A stretch of DNA of 64,000 nucleotides, taken from positions 62,265-126,264 of the forward strand of contig MJCC01000001.1 in the NCBI GenBank assembly GCA_001766655.1. The letters run 5' to 3'. The DNA is from Phytomonas francai. Taxonomy: Eukaryota; Euglenozoa; Kinetoplastea; Trypanosomatida; Trypanosomatidae. Both the position numbers and the translations under genes were made by a program. The notes beneath the pieces are model-generated. The model saw nothing but the letters and a program-made list of their open reading frames with translations, was not told the origin of the DNA and did no database searches. Position 1 is the first letter of the stretch, and each line of letters starts with the position of its first letter. Shown here piece after piece: positions 16,972-28,000 of the stretch.

Positions 16972-17943
16972 GTTGAGGGTTGAGCAGATTTATACATGAG
17001 GACAGTAGTCAGTTTCTTGAAAACCTCATGAAAATTAGTAGCTGATGCGTGCTTTATCAAGTTTTTACGCCAAAAAATGCACCTTTTAAAAGTAAATAGG
17101 GATACGCTTAGCGTCACCTAACCCACGCCACCAGGCTGGTTTTCAATTTTTAAGGTTATGAGGCTTCGTCTATCTAGAGGTGTACTCGTAAGGAATGTTG
17201 TGACAATGTCTTTAGCTTAATCTTCTTTGAGAAAGAGTACAAGTACAATAGGAGCAGGGTCGTGACAGAACGTAAATAAATGGGAAAACAGAAATGGTCT
17301 GGAAGGAAAAAAATTCAGTAGTGCTGTGAAAAAAGGCTCTTCAAGTTATGCGATAAATGCTTTTTGCCGATTTCAGACTCCACTCATTACCGTTTTGGGT
17401 CATTTCTGCAATACTATAGAAAGCTATTCACTGCTATATTTTGCTGACCTTTGCTGGTACAAAATATGTTTCTTAGATTAAAATATTTCATCGGACTTTC
17501 CCGTTACACAGCAGTGTTTTAGAATAAAAAATGTTTCAAAAATAACATGAGTACATTACATCTTTTTCCGGAGAAAAATTACCGATTTATTTCAATCTAT
17601 GTGTAGATATTGTTCTCCTTCCCAAACCCTTACGTTGTTAACAGCAAAAATATTTTGGCTCACGTGAATTCTCTCGGATAGGTTTAGAATGCGTCACAGC
17701 TTTTTTAAAAATCTCCCTTTTTCCACATCTTCATCACTGCCATATGGTGTGATGTTTGTAAAGGGGTGCGCAGTAGGAGTAAAGCTTGAATATATATTTA
17801 TAAATGATGTTAGCACTATTGGAAATGGGGCACCCATAAAAACTACGACAAACAACTTTTTTTTGTTTTTCTCTACCTTATCAAAGCTTTCTTTCATTCT
17901 TTAGGAGAAAGGCTTACACACCACGAGCTTCTTTCCTCCCACG
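16972..17943. other. Intergenic region before the kinesin-like gene
   Basis: Nearly 1 kb of AT-rich sequence. A 71-codon ATG frame at 17689-17904 has no recognisable features and ends exactly in the next gene's acceptor tract, so I treat it as chance. The strong pyrimidine run before 17903-17904 (CTTTCTTTCATTCTTTAG) is the likely acceptor for the kinesin-like gene. Confidence 0.55.
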
Positions 17944-20034
17944 ATGCGTATGTATAGCCGCCCCAAGTCTCAGGACAATGCAAGTGTCCGCAATGCTTCT
18001 CCTGCAGTACAAAATCTTTCCAGACGTGACCGATCTTTCTCCCCTGTATCAACTGTTAAGAATATTCTCAAAGGTGTCGAGAGTCATGTAAGGGTGATGT
18101 CTTATCTGGAAAATGTATCCACCTCGTCTAGCTACACCGCGCTGCGTTTGCGCCATCCTGTGAATCACGCCACGAATCTTCCAGATGGTACATTGACAAA
18201 AACGACAGGTTCGGAAAGAGATGCATCTTCGTCCTGGTCGCGACCGTTTACCGTATCCAGAGTTCACCGGGACTCTACCACGGCGGCGTTCTACGACGAT
18301 GTCATCGCACCCTGCATCTCGAACTCTTGCGCCGGGCAGTGCTACCTGTTCCTCGTGTCAGGTCCCCAGGAGAGCGGCCGCAGTCAGACGATGTACGGTA
18401 GTCCACACCGCCGCGAAAAAGGCCTTGTGGAGCTTACCGCATTGGACTTTCTCGCACGCATTTCTGCTTCTGAAAGGATCGCCCTCCAATCGCAGGAACA
18501 GCACCAGGAGTCAGCCGCGAACAAGGGCAATTTGAAGGGGCACCCAAAAAACGCTCCGGACGACAAGGAAAACTTGAGCAGAGAATTTAGTCCTCAGGAT
18601 CTCAACACGCGCGCCGATTATTACAGTGGTAGACTTGTAGTGACCTACTCCGCCTTCACAACCCACGGGTCAAACATGGTGGACACGATTACGGGAGAAC
18701 CCGTGCAGATAGATGAGTTTCCACCTCCACTTGGTTCCGTTCCGCTTCCCTACATGCGTCTTCTAGAGCCATTGCGTAAAATTGACTCGAAGGATACGAA
18801 CAGCAAAGAGTATGAAACAGACGATGCGGCCGCGCACGTGGTGATCATCCCGGAACGCAAGCGAATTGAGACCTCGTGTATTATTCAGTTCCAGGTGTAC
18901 GCCCCGGTGGATGGCAGCGGTAGGCGATCCATGTCAACTTTGACCTTTGTCGATATGGCTGCGTTCCGCACGCCGCTCTGTCGGGAGGTGGCTCACGTTG
19001 TGGAGACGATCCGTCGCGTGGCGGGGCTCTCCGACGAGGGTGACCCCGACTTCAAGAGCCACAAGCTCACAACGCTCCTGGAGCCTGCCCTGGTGGGCTA
19101 CGTCACGCTTGTGTCCATCAGCACGATTTCTGGGCGCCCAGACTTGTATGAATCTACTTGTGCGGCCTTGCAGTTCGCAAGCGATATCACGCATATCCAC
19201 CAGGTCTTGATGTTGCTCCATTCGCAGACCCCTCGTTGGCTCTTCGATACCGGTGTGAATTTAGAAAGGTTACGACAGCAACGTGAGCGGATGATGCGCG
19301 AACATTATGCTCGTGGGGTGAGTGATTTTTACTGCACTATCGTAAATTGGCTTCTTAACAATGTGGGTAACGTTGGGAATACACTGAGAGCGATTTTAGC
19401 GGAGACTGGTGTAATTCGAACGCAAATCTTAGCTGAGGTAGAAGCCCAAACAAAAGAACTTGATAACCGAATTCAACAAGAAGCGACAGCATCCAAACAA
19501 GAGATGGATGCCGCCCGTGATGCATACAACACAACTTCAGAGCGATTCGGAGAGGTTCAACGATTAGATGAGGCGATTGCTCGATTAGAACAGGAGATAT
19601 TACACATAGATTTACAAAATGGTCAACGCATTGGCGAAATGCGCATCGAGATATCATCTTTAGAGGCCAAGACTAACAATCTTCGGCTCGAAATTCAGGA
19701 GATGGAAAAGGAAAAAAAAGTATATCACGATAAGTGGAGTCAGATGTGTTCCGTACTTGACAAATATGCCGAGGACTTTAGCTATGATATGAAGATCTAC
19801 GACTCAACACTCCTTCTTGATAAGATTGGGAAAAAACGCAAACGATTGGAAGAAGATTTAGAACTCGCTTCACGAGTAGCACATCGACACACCGATCACC
19901 TTCGAGTGGATCGACAGCGACGCTCTCGGCTTTCGCGTATGATGGTGATACAGCAACGAGTTGAGTCCCTTCGCGAAGCGGTACACTCAGCCCCTGCTGG
20001 CTCTCCGTATAGTGGCCCAGATTCCCGAAACTAA
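17944..20034 (+). CDS. Kinesin-like protein with degenerate motor
   Basis: A 696-residue protein with a motor-like N-terminal half and a coiled-coil C-terminal third. In kinesins the P-loop is GQTGSGKT; here it is GPQESGRS at 140-147, with Arg replacing the catalytic Lys, still followed by QTMYG as in the family. The preceding strand and helix (STTAAFYDDVIAPCI) also match. The switch II strand reads FVDMAAFRT with D337, where LVDLAGSE would be expected, so the switch II Gly and Glu are lost. Residues about 425-680 hold long heptad-rich helices (EEDLELASRVAHRHTDHLR and others). It is probably a microtubule or cytoskeletal scaffold without motor activity, like some orphan kinesins of trypanosomes; this is inference. 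The ATG at 17944 follows AG at 17903-17904. Confidence 0.72.
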   Translation: MRMYSRPKSQDNASVRNASPAVQNLSRRDRSFSPVSTVKNILKGVESHVRVMSYLENVSTSSSYTALRLRHPVNHATNLPDGTLTKTTGSERDASSSWSRPFTVSRVHRDSTTAAFYDDVIAPCISNSCAGQCYLFLVSGPQESGRSQTMYGSPHRREKGLVELTALDFLARISASERIALQSQEQHQESAANKGNLKGHPKNAPDDKENLSREFSPQDLNTRADYYSGRLVVTYSAFTTHGSNMVDTITGEPVQIDEFPPPLGSVPLPYMRLLEPLRKIDSKDTNSKEYETDDAAAHVVIIPERKRIETSCIIQFQVYAPVDGSGRRSMSTLTFVDMAAFRTPLCREVAHVVETIRRVAGLSDEGDPDFKSHKLTTLLEPALVGYVTLVSISTISGRPDLYESTCAALQFASDITHIHQVLMLLHSQTPRWLFDTGVNLERLRQQRERMMREHYARGVSDFYCTIVNWLLNNVGNVGNTLRAILAETGVIRTQILAEVEAQTKELDNRIQQEATASKQEMDAARDAYNTTSERFGEVQRLDEAIARLEQEILHIDLQNGQRIGEMRIEISSLEAKTNNLRLEIQEMEKEKKVYHDKWSQMCSVLDKYAEDFSYDMKIYDSTLLLDKIGKKRKRLEEDLELASRVAHRHTDHLRVDRQRRSRLSRMMVIQQRVESLREAVHSAPAGSPYSGPDSRN

Positions 20035-20802
20035 TTTCGATAGGCACGAAATGCATGGGGGTGCGGGGGAATAAGGTGGTTTGCTCACTATATTTTCAGA
20101 TACGACCCTATGTAGATCATGAATACTCATTCTAAAATGCTGTAGGCAAATATGGGATAATATGGTGTGCTGCATCTCATTGCTTATTCGTCTGATAACA
20201 CTCAGCATTTTAATTAATAATTTTCATGAAGGGGATCATGTAAGAGAAGAAAGAGGGCTATACATTTTCTTTTACGTCGATACTAACTAGACGAGTTGAT
20301 GATTCTAAATAGGTTTCTTGCACTAGATTCAATTAGATCCTTGTATTTGCTGTTTTTAATAAAGTTTGTCTGCCAGAAAAGAAAGGAGGGCTAAATATGA
20401 GGTTGCTCTCTATTTTGACTACCCCGAGCATTTTCTCTACCAGATTTTTCTCTAAACTATAAAGCAACTATCGCTTAAGGAAACGCTTTCCTTATTTTCT
20501 CTTAAAATATTAGATATTAATTTTATTATGTATATGGATATATATATATATATATCGATAAGATGATGATTCTTTACACGCTTTGGTTTGTCATTCTTCC
20601 TGCGTTCAGACCATAATCTAATATTTTCTGCCTAAATGACTATTTTCGGTCTGATCCTCTGACATAGTGAAAAGCTAAAGTTTTTCGCTTTCTTTACGTG
20701 TGAAAAGTACTCTTTCAGTTCCATTCTCCTCACTACATTAAAATTTATATGAAATTGGGTGGAAAGTGGGAAGAAATATTTTACGTTTGAAAAATAGAAC
20801 TA
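20035..20802. other. Intergenic region before the TPR gene
   Basis: AT-rich, with a TA repeat at 20537-20555 and short pyrimidine runs near 20700-20740 that include AG at about 20718. No gene was seen on either strand. Confidence 0.55.
20537..20555. repeat. TA microsatellite
   Basis: Nearly perfect TA repeat about 250 bases before the TPR gene. Confidence 0.9.
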
Positions 20803-23655
20803 ATGCTGAGTGTCTCCGTGCCGACTCAGGAATCTCCATCAAAGAGTGTATGGAAACGCTCGTCTTCCCCAATACGCCCCGTCACGGCAACAGCTCCGAG
20901 CGGTGCGTACATCCGTTCTGCCCGACCTTCTATCTCTGAAGGGACTGTGGATGGCATCACCGGCTCGAGGTACGGGCTCTCCTCCAATGTGCAGAAGGGG
21001 CATTCCACATTTGGTTTACCACAACTAAACCCTAACTTTGAGAGCCAACCTCCAAAGGGCCTCGATTCCAGAGATTCAGAGGCGTTTGCTGCGCTGAATT
21101 CACAGCAGAACGAAAATTTTGATGGTGGCGTATCCAGCACTGTAAATGCAGCTCAGGTACTTCAGGATCATATGCAGGGTCAAGGGGCTCAATCTGTGGC
21201 GGCTGATGATCTTGTACATGACGTATTAGCAATAAATACACTGGCTATGCAGCAAGGTAAAGCTGGTATGTTAGAGGAAGCGATGGAATTGCTGAATGGA
21301 GCTTACAGTAAGATCAACACCAATGAATATCTGCTGACAGATGCCCAGCTACTGGACCAGCTTCGCGCGATGACGCTAAACAATATGGGAGTAACGGAAT
21401 GCCATCGCAGTCAACCACGCCACGCCCTCAGCCATTTTGAAGCGGCAAGACAACTCGAGGAAAATCATGACATCGCCTCGCCTTCCGTTGCTCTCAACTC
21501 GTGTGCCGCCTATAACGCTCTTGGTAGCTACGAGAAGTCCACCGCGGCGGCCCTTGAGGCAATTGATATGCTACGGACATTGGAGGTGCAGCGTCAGCAG
21601 TCTAGAAAGATTGCTCGCAAGAAGGAACGGCAGCTGCAGTTAACACAACAAGAGGGTAGCGACACCCTTTTAGACGTTCCGAACACTGTCAGTACCATTC
21701 CTGATCATCACTTCGGTAAAAAAAATGGCAAAGTTGGGAAAGAAAGTAATGAGACGCTATTGAACGATGTCGGGCAGCTCACAATCGCAGACTCCGATAA
21801 TAAAACATTGTGGGGTGCTGCGTGGCATAATCTTGCTGTTGCACAGCTAAATACTGCACGGTATGCCGTACGAAGACAAGACATTAAAAGTGAACGCTCC
21901 AACACCTTAGTGATCTTTCGAAACGCCATGAAAGCTACACAAGATTTTCTTGGGATAAACCATCCTATGACAAAGGCCGTAGTGGAAACGTACCGTGCCG
22001 TCCGTGTCGCACTTCGCAATGGCAACGCGTTTAAGCAGCACCGTACGCTGCTCACAGCACCACCACAACCCCTAGACCCCCGTGAACAAGAGTTAGAGGA
22101 GCTGTTGGTGGAGCCGAAGCCCGGGCACACACGTCACGGCACGATGGAGCTAAATAAAAAGCATCTAACGATTACTTTTCGTGGTGACACCACTAGCTGG
22201 TCAAAGCTTGTGGAACGGCTGGATCCCACACCCTACCCTGGGGCAAAGGAAGAAGTTTACCAGTCCAATAGAAATACTTGCTTGCGGCAGCGATACCGTA
22301 CAAGGGCTGACGGTAAGGTAAATAGTAGTGCGCTCGGCAACATTTCCCTTAGCAAGGCGCTCATAAAGGCGAGCCAAGTGTATGGTAATCCCCATCCACT
22401 CCTCTACACCCCCTCACCCCCTCTCACCGCCTCGGACGCGGTTCTCAACACAGGGAATGGAAGAAATCCAGGTAATCAAAACACATGGCCAGAGCACAAA
22501 GCCAGCAAGGGAAAATCAACTGCAGCACGACAACTTCGCTTATCAAGAGAAGGGCGTGACGCCGGCGATACAGCAGTGCTGCTTCACTCAAATCCCCAGT
22601 ATGGTGCAGATTGCCAACGTCTATTGCCATTTGGCAATTCCCATTCGAAAAAGGTGTCGGGTGCGGCAGCGGTTCCAAGTTGTAAGGCTGCCCTGGGCCC
22701 CAATCTTGGGGTGCCCCACAAAGGGCTTGCAGTATCCCCACAGGGAGCAGCGCACCGATCGCCCTACAAACATGAATCTGAGCATTTTTCGAAGTCCGCG
22801 CTTCCAGCTGTTATGAATCAATCCAAATGCATCATGATGGCGCTCCCAGCCCTCTCCAACACCGATGCCGGTACCGAGACAGTCACTAAGACGACCTACT
22901 ATGCCATGCCGACTGAGATTCCGGGAAGGAAGGGTGAGTCGACAGTCGATACGATGAAAGGGGGTGAAGTGGCCTCCCCCACAACACAGCGAACCCACGC
23001 TATGGGACGGGACCAACATCAGGTGGCATGTGAAGAAAAAGCTAAGTTGACTCACTACAAAGGGGTCTCTAAAATGTTTCAGGCGCGAAAAAATGCTCCA
23101 ACTGCAGATGACATTGATCTCAAGCAACAAGCGGGCTCACATCCGGCGGATCTAGATACAACTCGCCCCGTTACGAATTCGGCATTGCCTTTGGTTTCCA
23201 GATCGGAACCCTCACATGAAGAAAATGTGGAGAGCGAACTGTTCGATACCATGTGGGTAGCTGCCTCCCCGGCGCCCGTCGATGCGGCGGCAGGGGTAAC
23301 TGGAAGGCTTCAGTTGTGTACCAGCGGCATCGATGCGCTTTGGTTCGACTCGAATGGCATGACACATGGCAATCGCACTTTTTCCCGTCCAGAATACTTT
23401 GTGCATGACTCGAGTGAAGTAAAGCAAACCATTCAAGATGAATCATGGGAGTCTTCAAGGTACGTTAAGGATTGTGACCTAGCTCATGATAAACACGCAG
23501 ACCACTCTGTGGAAGAAAACCTTGGAGAAGTCAACTCGAGCCATGGAGACGGCATGCTACCCATGGCTCTTAAGACGAGTAGCAATAGTACGACACAAGA
23601 AATTGGATCCTCGAAATCAGCACAAAGCCAAAATCGTTCAGCTAATTTTTGCTGA
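20803..23655 (+). CDS. TPR-containing hypothetical protein, 950 residues
   Basis: Residues about 130-265 contain helical pairs of the TPR type, with typical small-residue positions (NNMGVTECHRSQPRHALSHF and YNALGSYEKSTAAALEAI). A further repeat-like helix pair around 340-400 (AAWHNLAVAQLNTARYAVRR) may complete the solenoid after a charged insertion. This fold normally binds partner proteins. The last 500 residues are low in complexity, rich in Ser, Thr, Pro and His, and probably disordered. No catalytic motif, signal peptide or membrane segment is visible. The short block following YPGAKEEVYQSN is the only part of the C-terminal half that looks conserved. The orthologue is not recognised. The ATG at 20803 is the first in frame. 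Confidence 0.7.
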   Translation: MLSVSVPTQESPSKSVWKRSSSPIRPVTATAPSGAYIRSARPSISEGTVDGITGSRYGLSSNVQKGHSTFGLPQLNPNFESQPPKGLDSRDSEAFAALNSQQNENFDGGVSSTVNAAQVLQDHMQGQGAQSVAADDLVHDVLAINTLAMQQGKAGMLEEAMELLNGAYSKINTNEYLLTDAQLLDQLRAMTLNNMGVTECHRSQPRHALSHFEAARQLEENHDIASPSVALNSCAAYNALGSYEKSTAAALEAIDMLRTLEVQRQQSRKIARKKERQLQLTQQEGSDTLLDVPNTVSTIPDHHFGKKNGKVGKESNETLLNDVGQLTIADSDNKTLWGAAWHNLAVAQLNTARYAVRRQDIKSERSNTLVIFRNAMKATQDFLGINHPMTKAVVETYRAVRVALRNGNAFKQHRTLLTAPPQPLDPREQELEELLVEPKPGHTRHGTMELNKKHLTITFRGDTTSWSKLVERLDPTPYPGAKEEVYQSNRNTCLRQRYRTRADGKVNSSALGNISLSKALIKASQVYGNPHPLLYTPSPPLTASDAVLNTGNGRNPGNQNTWPEHKASKGKSTAARQLRLSREGRDAGDTAVLLHSNPQYGADCQRLLPFGNSHSKKVSGAAAVPSCKAALGPNLGVPHKGLAVSPQGAAHRSPYKHESEHFSKSALPAVMNQSKCIMMALPALSNTDAGTETVTKTTYYAMPTEIPGRKGESTVDTMKGGEVASPTTQRTHAMGRDQHQVACEEKAKLTHYKGVSKMFQARKNAPTADDIDLKQQAGSHPADLDTTRPVTNSALPLVSRSEPSHEENVESELFDTMWVAASPAPVDAAAGVTGRLQLCTSGIDALWFDSNGMTHGNRTFSRPEYFVHDSSEVKQTIQDESWESSRYVKDCDLAHDKHADHSVEENLGEVNSSHGDGMLPMALKTSSNSTTQEIGSSKSAQSQNRSANFC

Positions 23656-25027
23656 AATGTAAATTAGTCAAAATGAATCCTATTAAGCCTCAGAAGCCTT
23701 GGGAAGGGGATTCAGTGCCGGGAAAGGATATCTGGTGTGGACACCTTAATGTTTTTCACCATGCCATCAAAGATTATCTAGAATACAGAAATAACGGAAA
23801 GCTGGACGAATGAACACTTAAAGCTTCAACCTTTGGTATGAGAAGCGCCAAGTTTTATCTGACAAGGCAACGGATACTGATATCAAGATTCACCAATGAA
23901 AGTTCCATTATTGCCTTTCCTATCTAAAAAGACAAGTCAACAGGTTACGGAGACGTTCATGTAATATATGTATATATATATTACAGTAGTTTTCCAATTG
24001 CGATGTATTTTTACCTATACTATTTTGATTGTTTTGAGTTTTCGAACTCATAGTATGTCTACTTCTCATTGCACCTCACTCTAGGTGCTGCACAATTAAG
24101 AAGTTTTTTGAATCATGTAATTTCATTGCCTTATGGTTTAGAACCTTGTTTAAAAATGCATTTGTGAAGGTGGGGAAATGGATAAAAGCAGCCCGAAAAC
24201 GCTTGAGTTTGTCTTTTTTCGTGTTAAATAAATGTCCTGGTTCACATTTCCATTCCCTATTGTCGTAGGCCCTTGTGCAATAGGTGAAAAATACATTTAA
24301 AGTATTAAAACGGTAATGAAAGCGTTTTAGTTTTCGCTCTTTTCCACAGTAAAGCCCTGTTTTTACAAGTTTCAATTATTCAATTAACTGCATTGATTTG
24401 AGAGTTCTTTTCAAACAGTGAGTATGTAAATAAAGAGTTAAAACTATATATATATATATATATATATAGTGAATTTGTGTGGACGCATTAGGGGCTAAGT
24501 CTATCACACTATCTTCGCTCTTCTTAGTGGCAAATCTCTTGCCCAAATCTTGAGGTTAGATATGTTTTTCTCGCACACGTTAGATTAAAAACATTCATCA
24601 AGCGTGGGCCTACGCTATGCATGACATGTTTTTTGTATAGGGAGGAGATTATATGTGAAACAGTCTACTTCCGTAGGTTACGAGTGCCCCGCTTGTTTTT
24701 AGTTTTCTTCAGGCTACTACAGAACTCCGACTGTATTTTGAACTGTATTTCCAAGGATAGCTTTCCCGTTTACACGTCTCTGAAACGTGGTTAAGATCGT
24801 ATAAGATTGAGCACAGACGTATTTCCTAACGATTTCCTATTACATTTTTAAATAATTGTTCTTCTTGTTCTTTCCTGTTTATATCTTTTAATACTTACAA
24901 ATGTAGTACAGTTATTTTCAGATCTCTATAGGTCAAGTATTGTCTATACTTTAAGAAGGTATTTTTTCGTAGGAGTGGTCATAAAGCTAGGAGGTATACT
25001 ATTTCTAAAAAATATTAGATAACAGGG
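23656..25027. other. Intergenic region before the NAD kinase gene
   Basis: 1.37 kb, AT-rich. TA repeats lie at 23962-23982 and 24445-24468. No ATG ORF with protein-like composition was seen on either strand. The acceptor for the next gene is probably the T-run ending in AG at 24971-24972. Confidence 0.55.
24445..24468. repeat. TA microsatellite
   Basis: Perfect TA repeat in the spacer before the NAD kinase gene; a shorter one lies at 23962-23982 in the same spacer. Confidence 0.9.
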
Positions 25028-28000
25028 ATGTTTCGTCGTGCTGCCTGCCTGCTTCACCTCACGACGATTATTTCTAAAACTTCATATGTTTCTATCTTTC
25101 CAATTCACCTAGATCCACCTACATTGCAACACCGTGAAATTTTTAAGCTGCTTCTTAACGTGCAGGAGGAGCCATCAAAAGAGCAAAACACTGCTGAAAC
25201 TTCCTTATCCTCATCCAACGAAGCGTCTACCGGATTAGGAGATGAGGTGGAAAAGCCTTCAGAAGCCAAATTGGTCTCTGAGGATACATATTCGCGCTCC
25301 CCTTTGCAACATTCTCCTCTGGAAAAGGCGGATATGAATTCACCTCAACAACGGCTAACGCAGCAACATCAAAGCCCATCCAGTCCTCTGGTGCAGCCGA
25401 AGTATGCATACATGGAGCCATTCGCAAGGAGCATACAAAATCACAGTCAGTTAGCCCCCTTTGAGGATATCATATTAGTTCCTAACACTCGCTACCCCAT
25501 TAGCCTTGCACAGTCTACGAACCTCGCTGCCTTGGCCGTATTAGCGGTCCGCGGGCTACCGCACGTGCATGTCGACTTCACTGCTCTTGAACACCCGGAC
25601 GCCAGTATGCCTATCATTTACGAGCTCACTCAGCGCTATCCGAATTGTGTGCTGGTGCATTGGCTGCACGATGCGTACGAGATGCAGCGCTGGAAGAACT
25701 TTAGCATAATTAAGCTTCATGTGCCGCTAATGTTGCTAAAAACCATTAGTCTGCCGGTACCCATGTTTGCGAAACCACCGTATTCGTCGCCTAACGACTT
25801 TGGTAACAGTGATTGCGTTGCGGACCGCCATGACAATGCTAAAGTGGACGCACAGGGAAGCCAATTTCAAGCCTCTGACTCACCGTTCCCCGATAAAAAT
25901 CTCACCACGGGCCAGGGTCTTAAGACTGCATGCACGTACAAAGATAAAAACAACCCCAGACTCGGTCTTAAAGCAGACAGCCAGCTATCTGACGAATTAG
26001 GGAATTCTAAAGCCATTGCAGAGACAGGTGTTGAGGGGAATCGGACCACGACAGCTCAAAACTTCGTATCTCAGGGAGAGTGGTGGCTCAATGGATGCAG
26101 CCATGACGACGATAATATTGAAGTGAGCAAGTCGTATTACAACTCTGGAAGTTTTTCCTGGCTTGGGTTTACCCCTCATATGAACTCGATGGTTGGTTGG
26201 GATAACGTCAATATGGTAGAGATCGACCCCCATCACTACACCCATGGCCCGTGCAGCCGCGAGCACGGTGTTCTCAAATCGGCAACGAATCCTTGGCATG
26301 AAATGAAGAACTCGAAAGCTCCAGATACACATGATAATGGGGGGGTCAACGCTGCGATAGAAACAAAGGACGTTTTCATCTCAGAGGACGGCTTTGTGAA
26401 AGTCGTCGATGAAGGTTGCAAAATAAGTGACCGAGGTGCCTCATACAGTATGACTTCTACCAGTGATTGCACAGAGAAAGGGAATACCACGGGTAGAAAA
26501 ACAGGGAGGCTCAGTTCAAGTGTTTTGGAGTCTATTCTTCACAAAATGCCTTCATCGTTAACCTCTTCGACTCCAACGCTTTCGGCACTGAAGGAACTAG
26601 CCCAAGTGAAACATGAGCTTAGTGACATATTCTCTGCTTCCGTGCTTCCATCGTCGCCAGAAACATTCCAACCATTCGGAAAATCGTATGCAACCAGTGC
26701 TCATGATATACAGAACTCTCAATATGCGCTTCACACAGAGAACAAAGGACCTCAAATCATGAAGACAAATGGGTGGGATGCACAGGGAGATAGCAGAAAC
26801 AGTGAACATCGTGAAAAAACTGAGCAGTTGCGTTCTGTCCCTTTTCAGAACGCACAGCGTAACGTGCGTGAACTGCTAGAAGAGCTATACCAACCACTGA
26901 ACTATCATCAGAGCTATAACCACCCCACGGTTATGTGCCCTACTGACCCCTGCAAGAAGCATAAAGAGCCTGTAAATTTACGGAAAAGTGGTACTTCTAA
27001 TTCCAAAGGCAATCCTTCAGCAGAAGGGAATTCCTTTACCGATTCAGGGAAAGGCGGATCTGCGCAGATGGACCATGCGAAGATGTCTGAGGGGGGGTTC
27101 ACAGGGGTCCCAATTGACACGAGTAGCAGTAGCAGCAGCGGATGTGGCCATGATACTCTTCCTTCCGCTGCGGAGTCGCGGAGGTTGCCTGTGGTTGAGG
27201 TGCACTCAGTCATCCGTACCACCGGTGCTGACGTTCGTCAGGCGTTATGGGAGCAGGAAATTGACCCTATTCACATGCTCTCAGATTGCGTCCTGCGGTA
27301 TATAAATAGTTATATGCTGTATAGTGATTCTCGAAAAAATAAAGCTAATGACGATCTCAAGCAATACCAGCCATGGCTCCCATCGTCTGGCTTCCTTGGC
27401 GCCTCCCCTGCCGTTAGGTCTACACACATAGCCAGCGCTGATGTAAGATCCGCTAGGGGTGCTAGACGTTTTCCACTATCTAAAACTGACAATTGCGTGC
27501 GCTCCTCACAACGCAAGGTCGCAAGGGTACTCTTTGAGAACATTATACCTCGCTTAGAGCTACACTACGACAAGAATAATCCGATTGCCCGTGAAAAATA
27601 TGATGCACTAAAAATTTTTCAGGTCCTTGAAGGCGAAGAGCCAGACCTGATTGTGCCCATTGGCGGTGATGGTTATATGATGCATTGCATTCGAAAAAAT
27701 TGGCGACGATTTATTCCCTTTTACGGCGTCAACGCCGGTCGCGTTGGGTACCTCCTCAATGACTGTTCCGCGCTCGAAGACCTCTTCACGCGCCCGTTAA
27801 TGATGAACAGTACTAACATGCTTTACTGTCAAGCTGAAAGGGAAGCAAAAGATTCAGAACGCGTGTTCCTTTCAGAGATGGCTTTCAATGACGCTTGGGT
27901 CGAGCGCTCGTCCGGGCAGTCTGCCTTGATTCGTATCCTAGTGAACGGCGAGGAGCAAATTAAAGGGCTGCGTGCGGATGGCGTTTTAGTCTCCACGGCA

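Noticed and set aside
17689..17904. 71-codon ATG frame before the kinesin-like gene
   Set aside because: It ends inside the splice-acceptor tract, encodes Phe-rich sequence from T-runs, and shows no family features.
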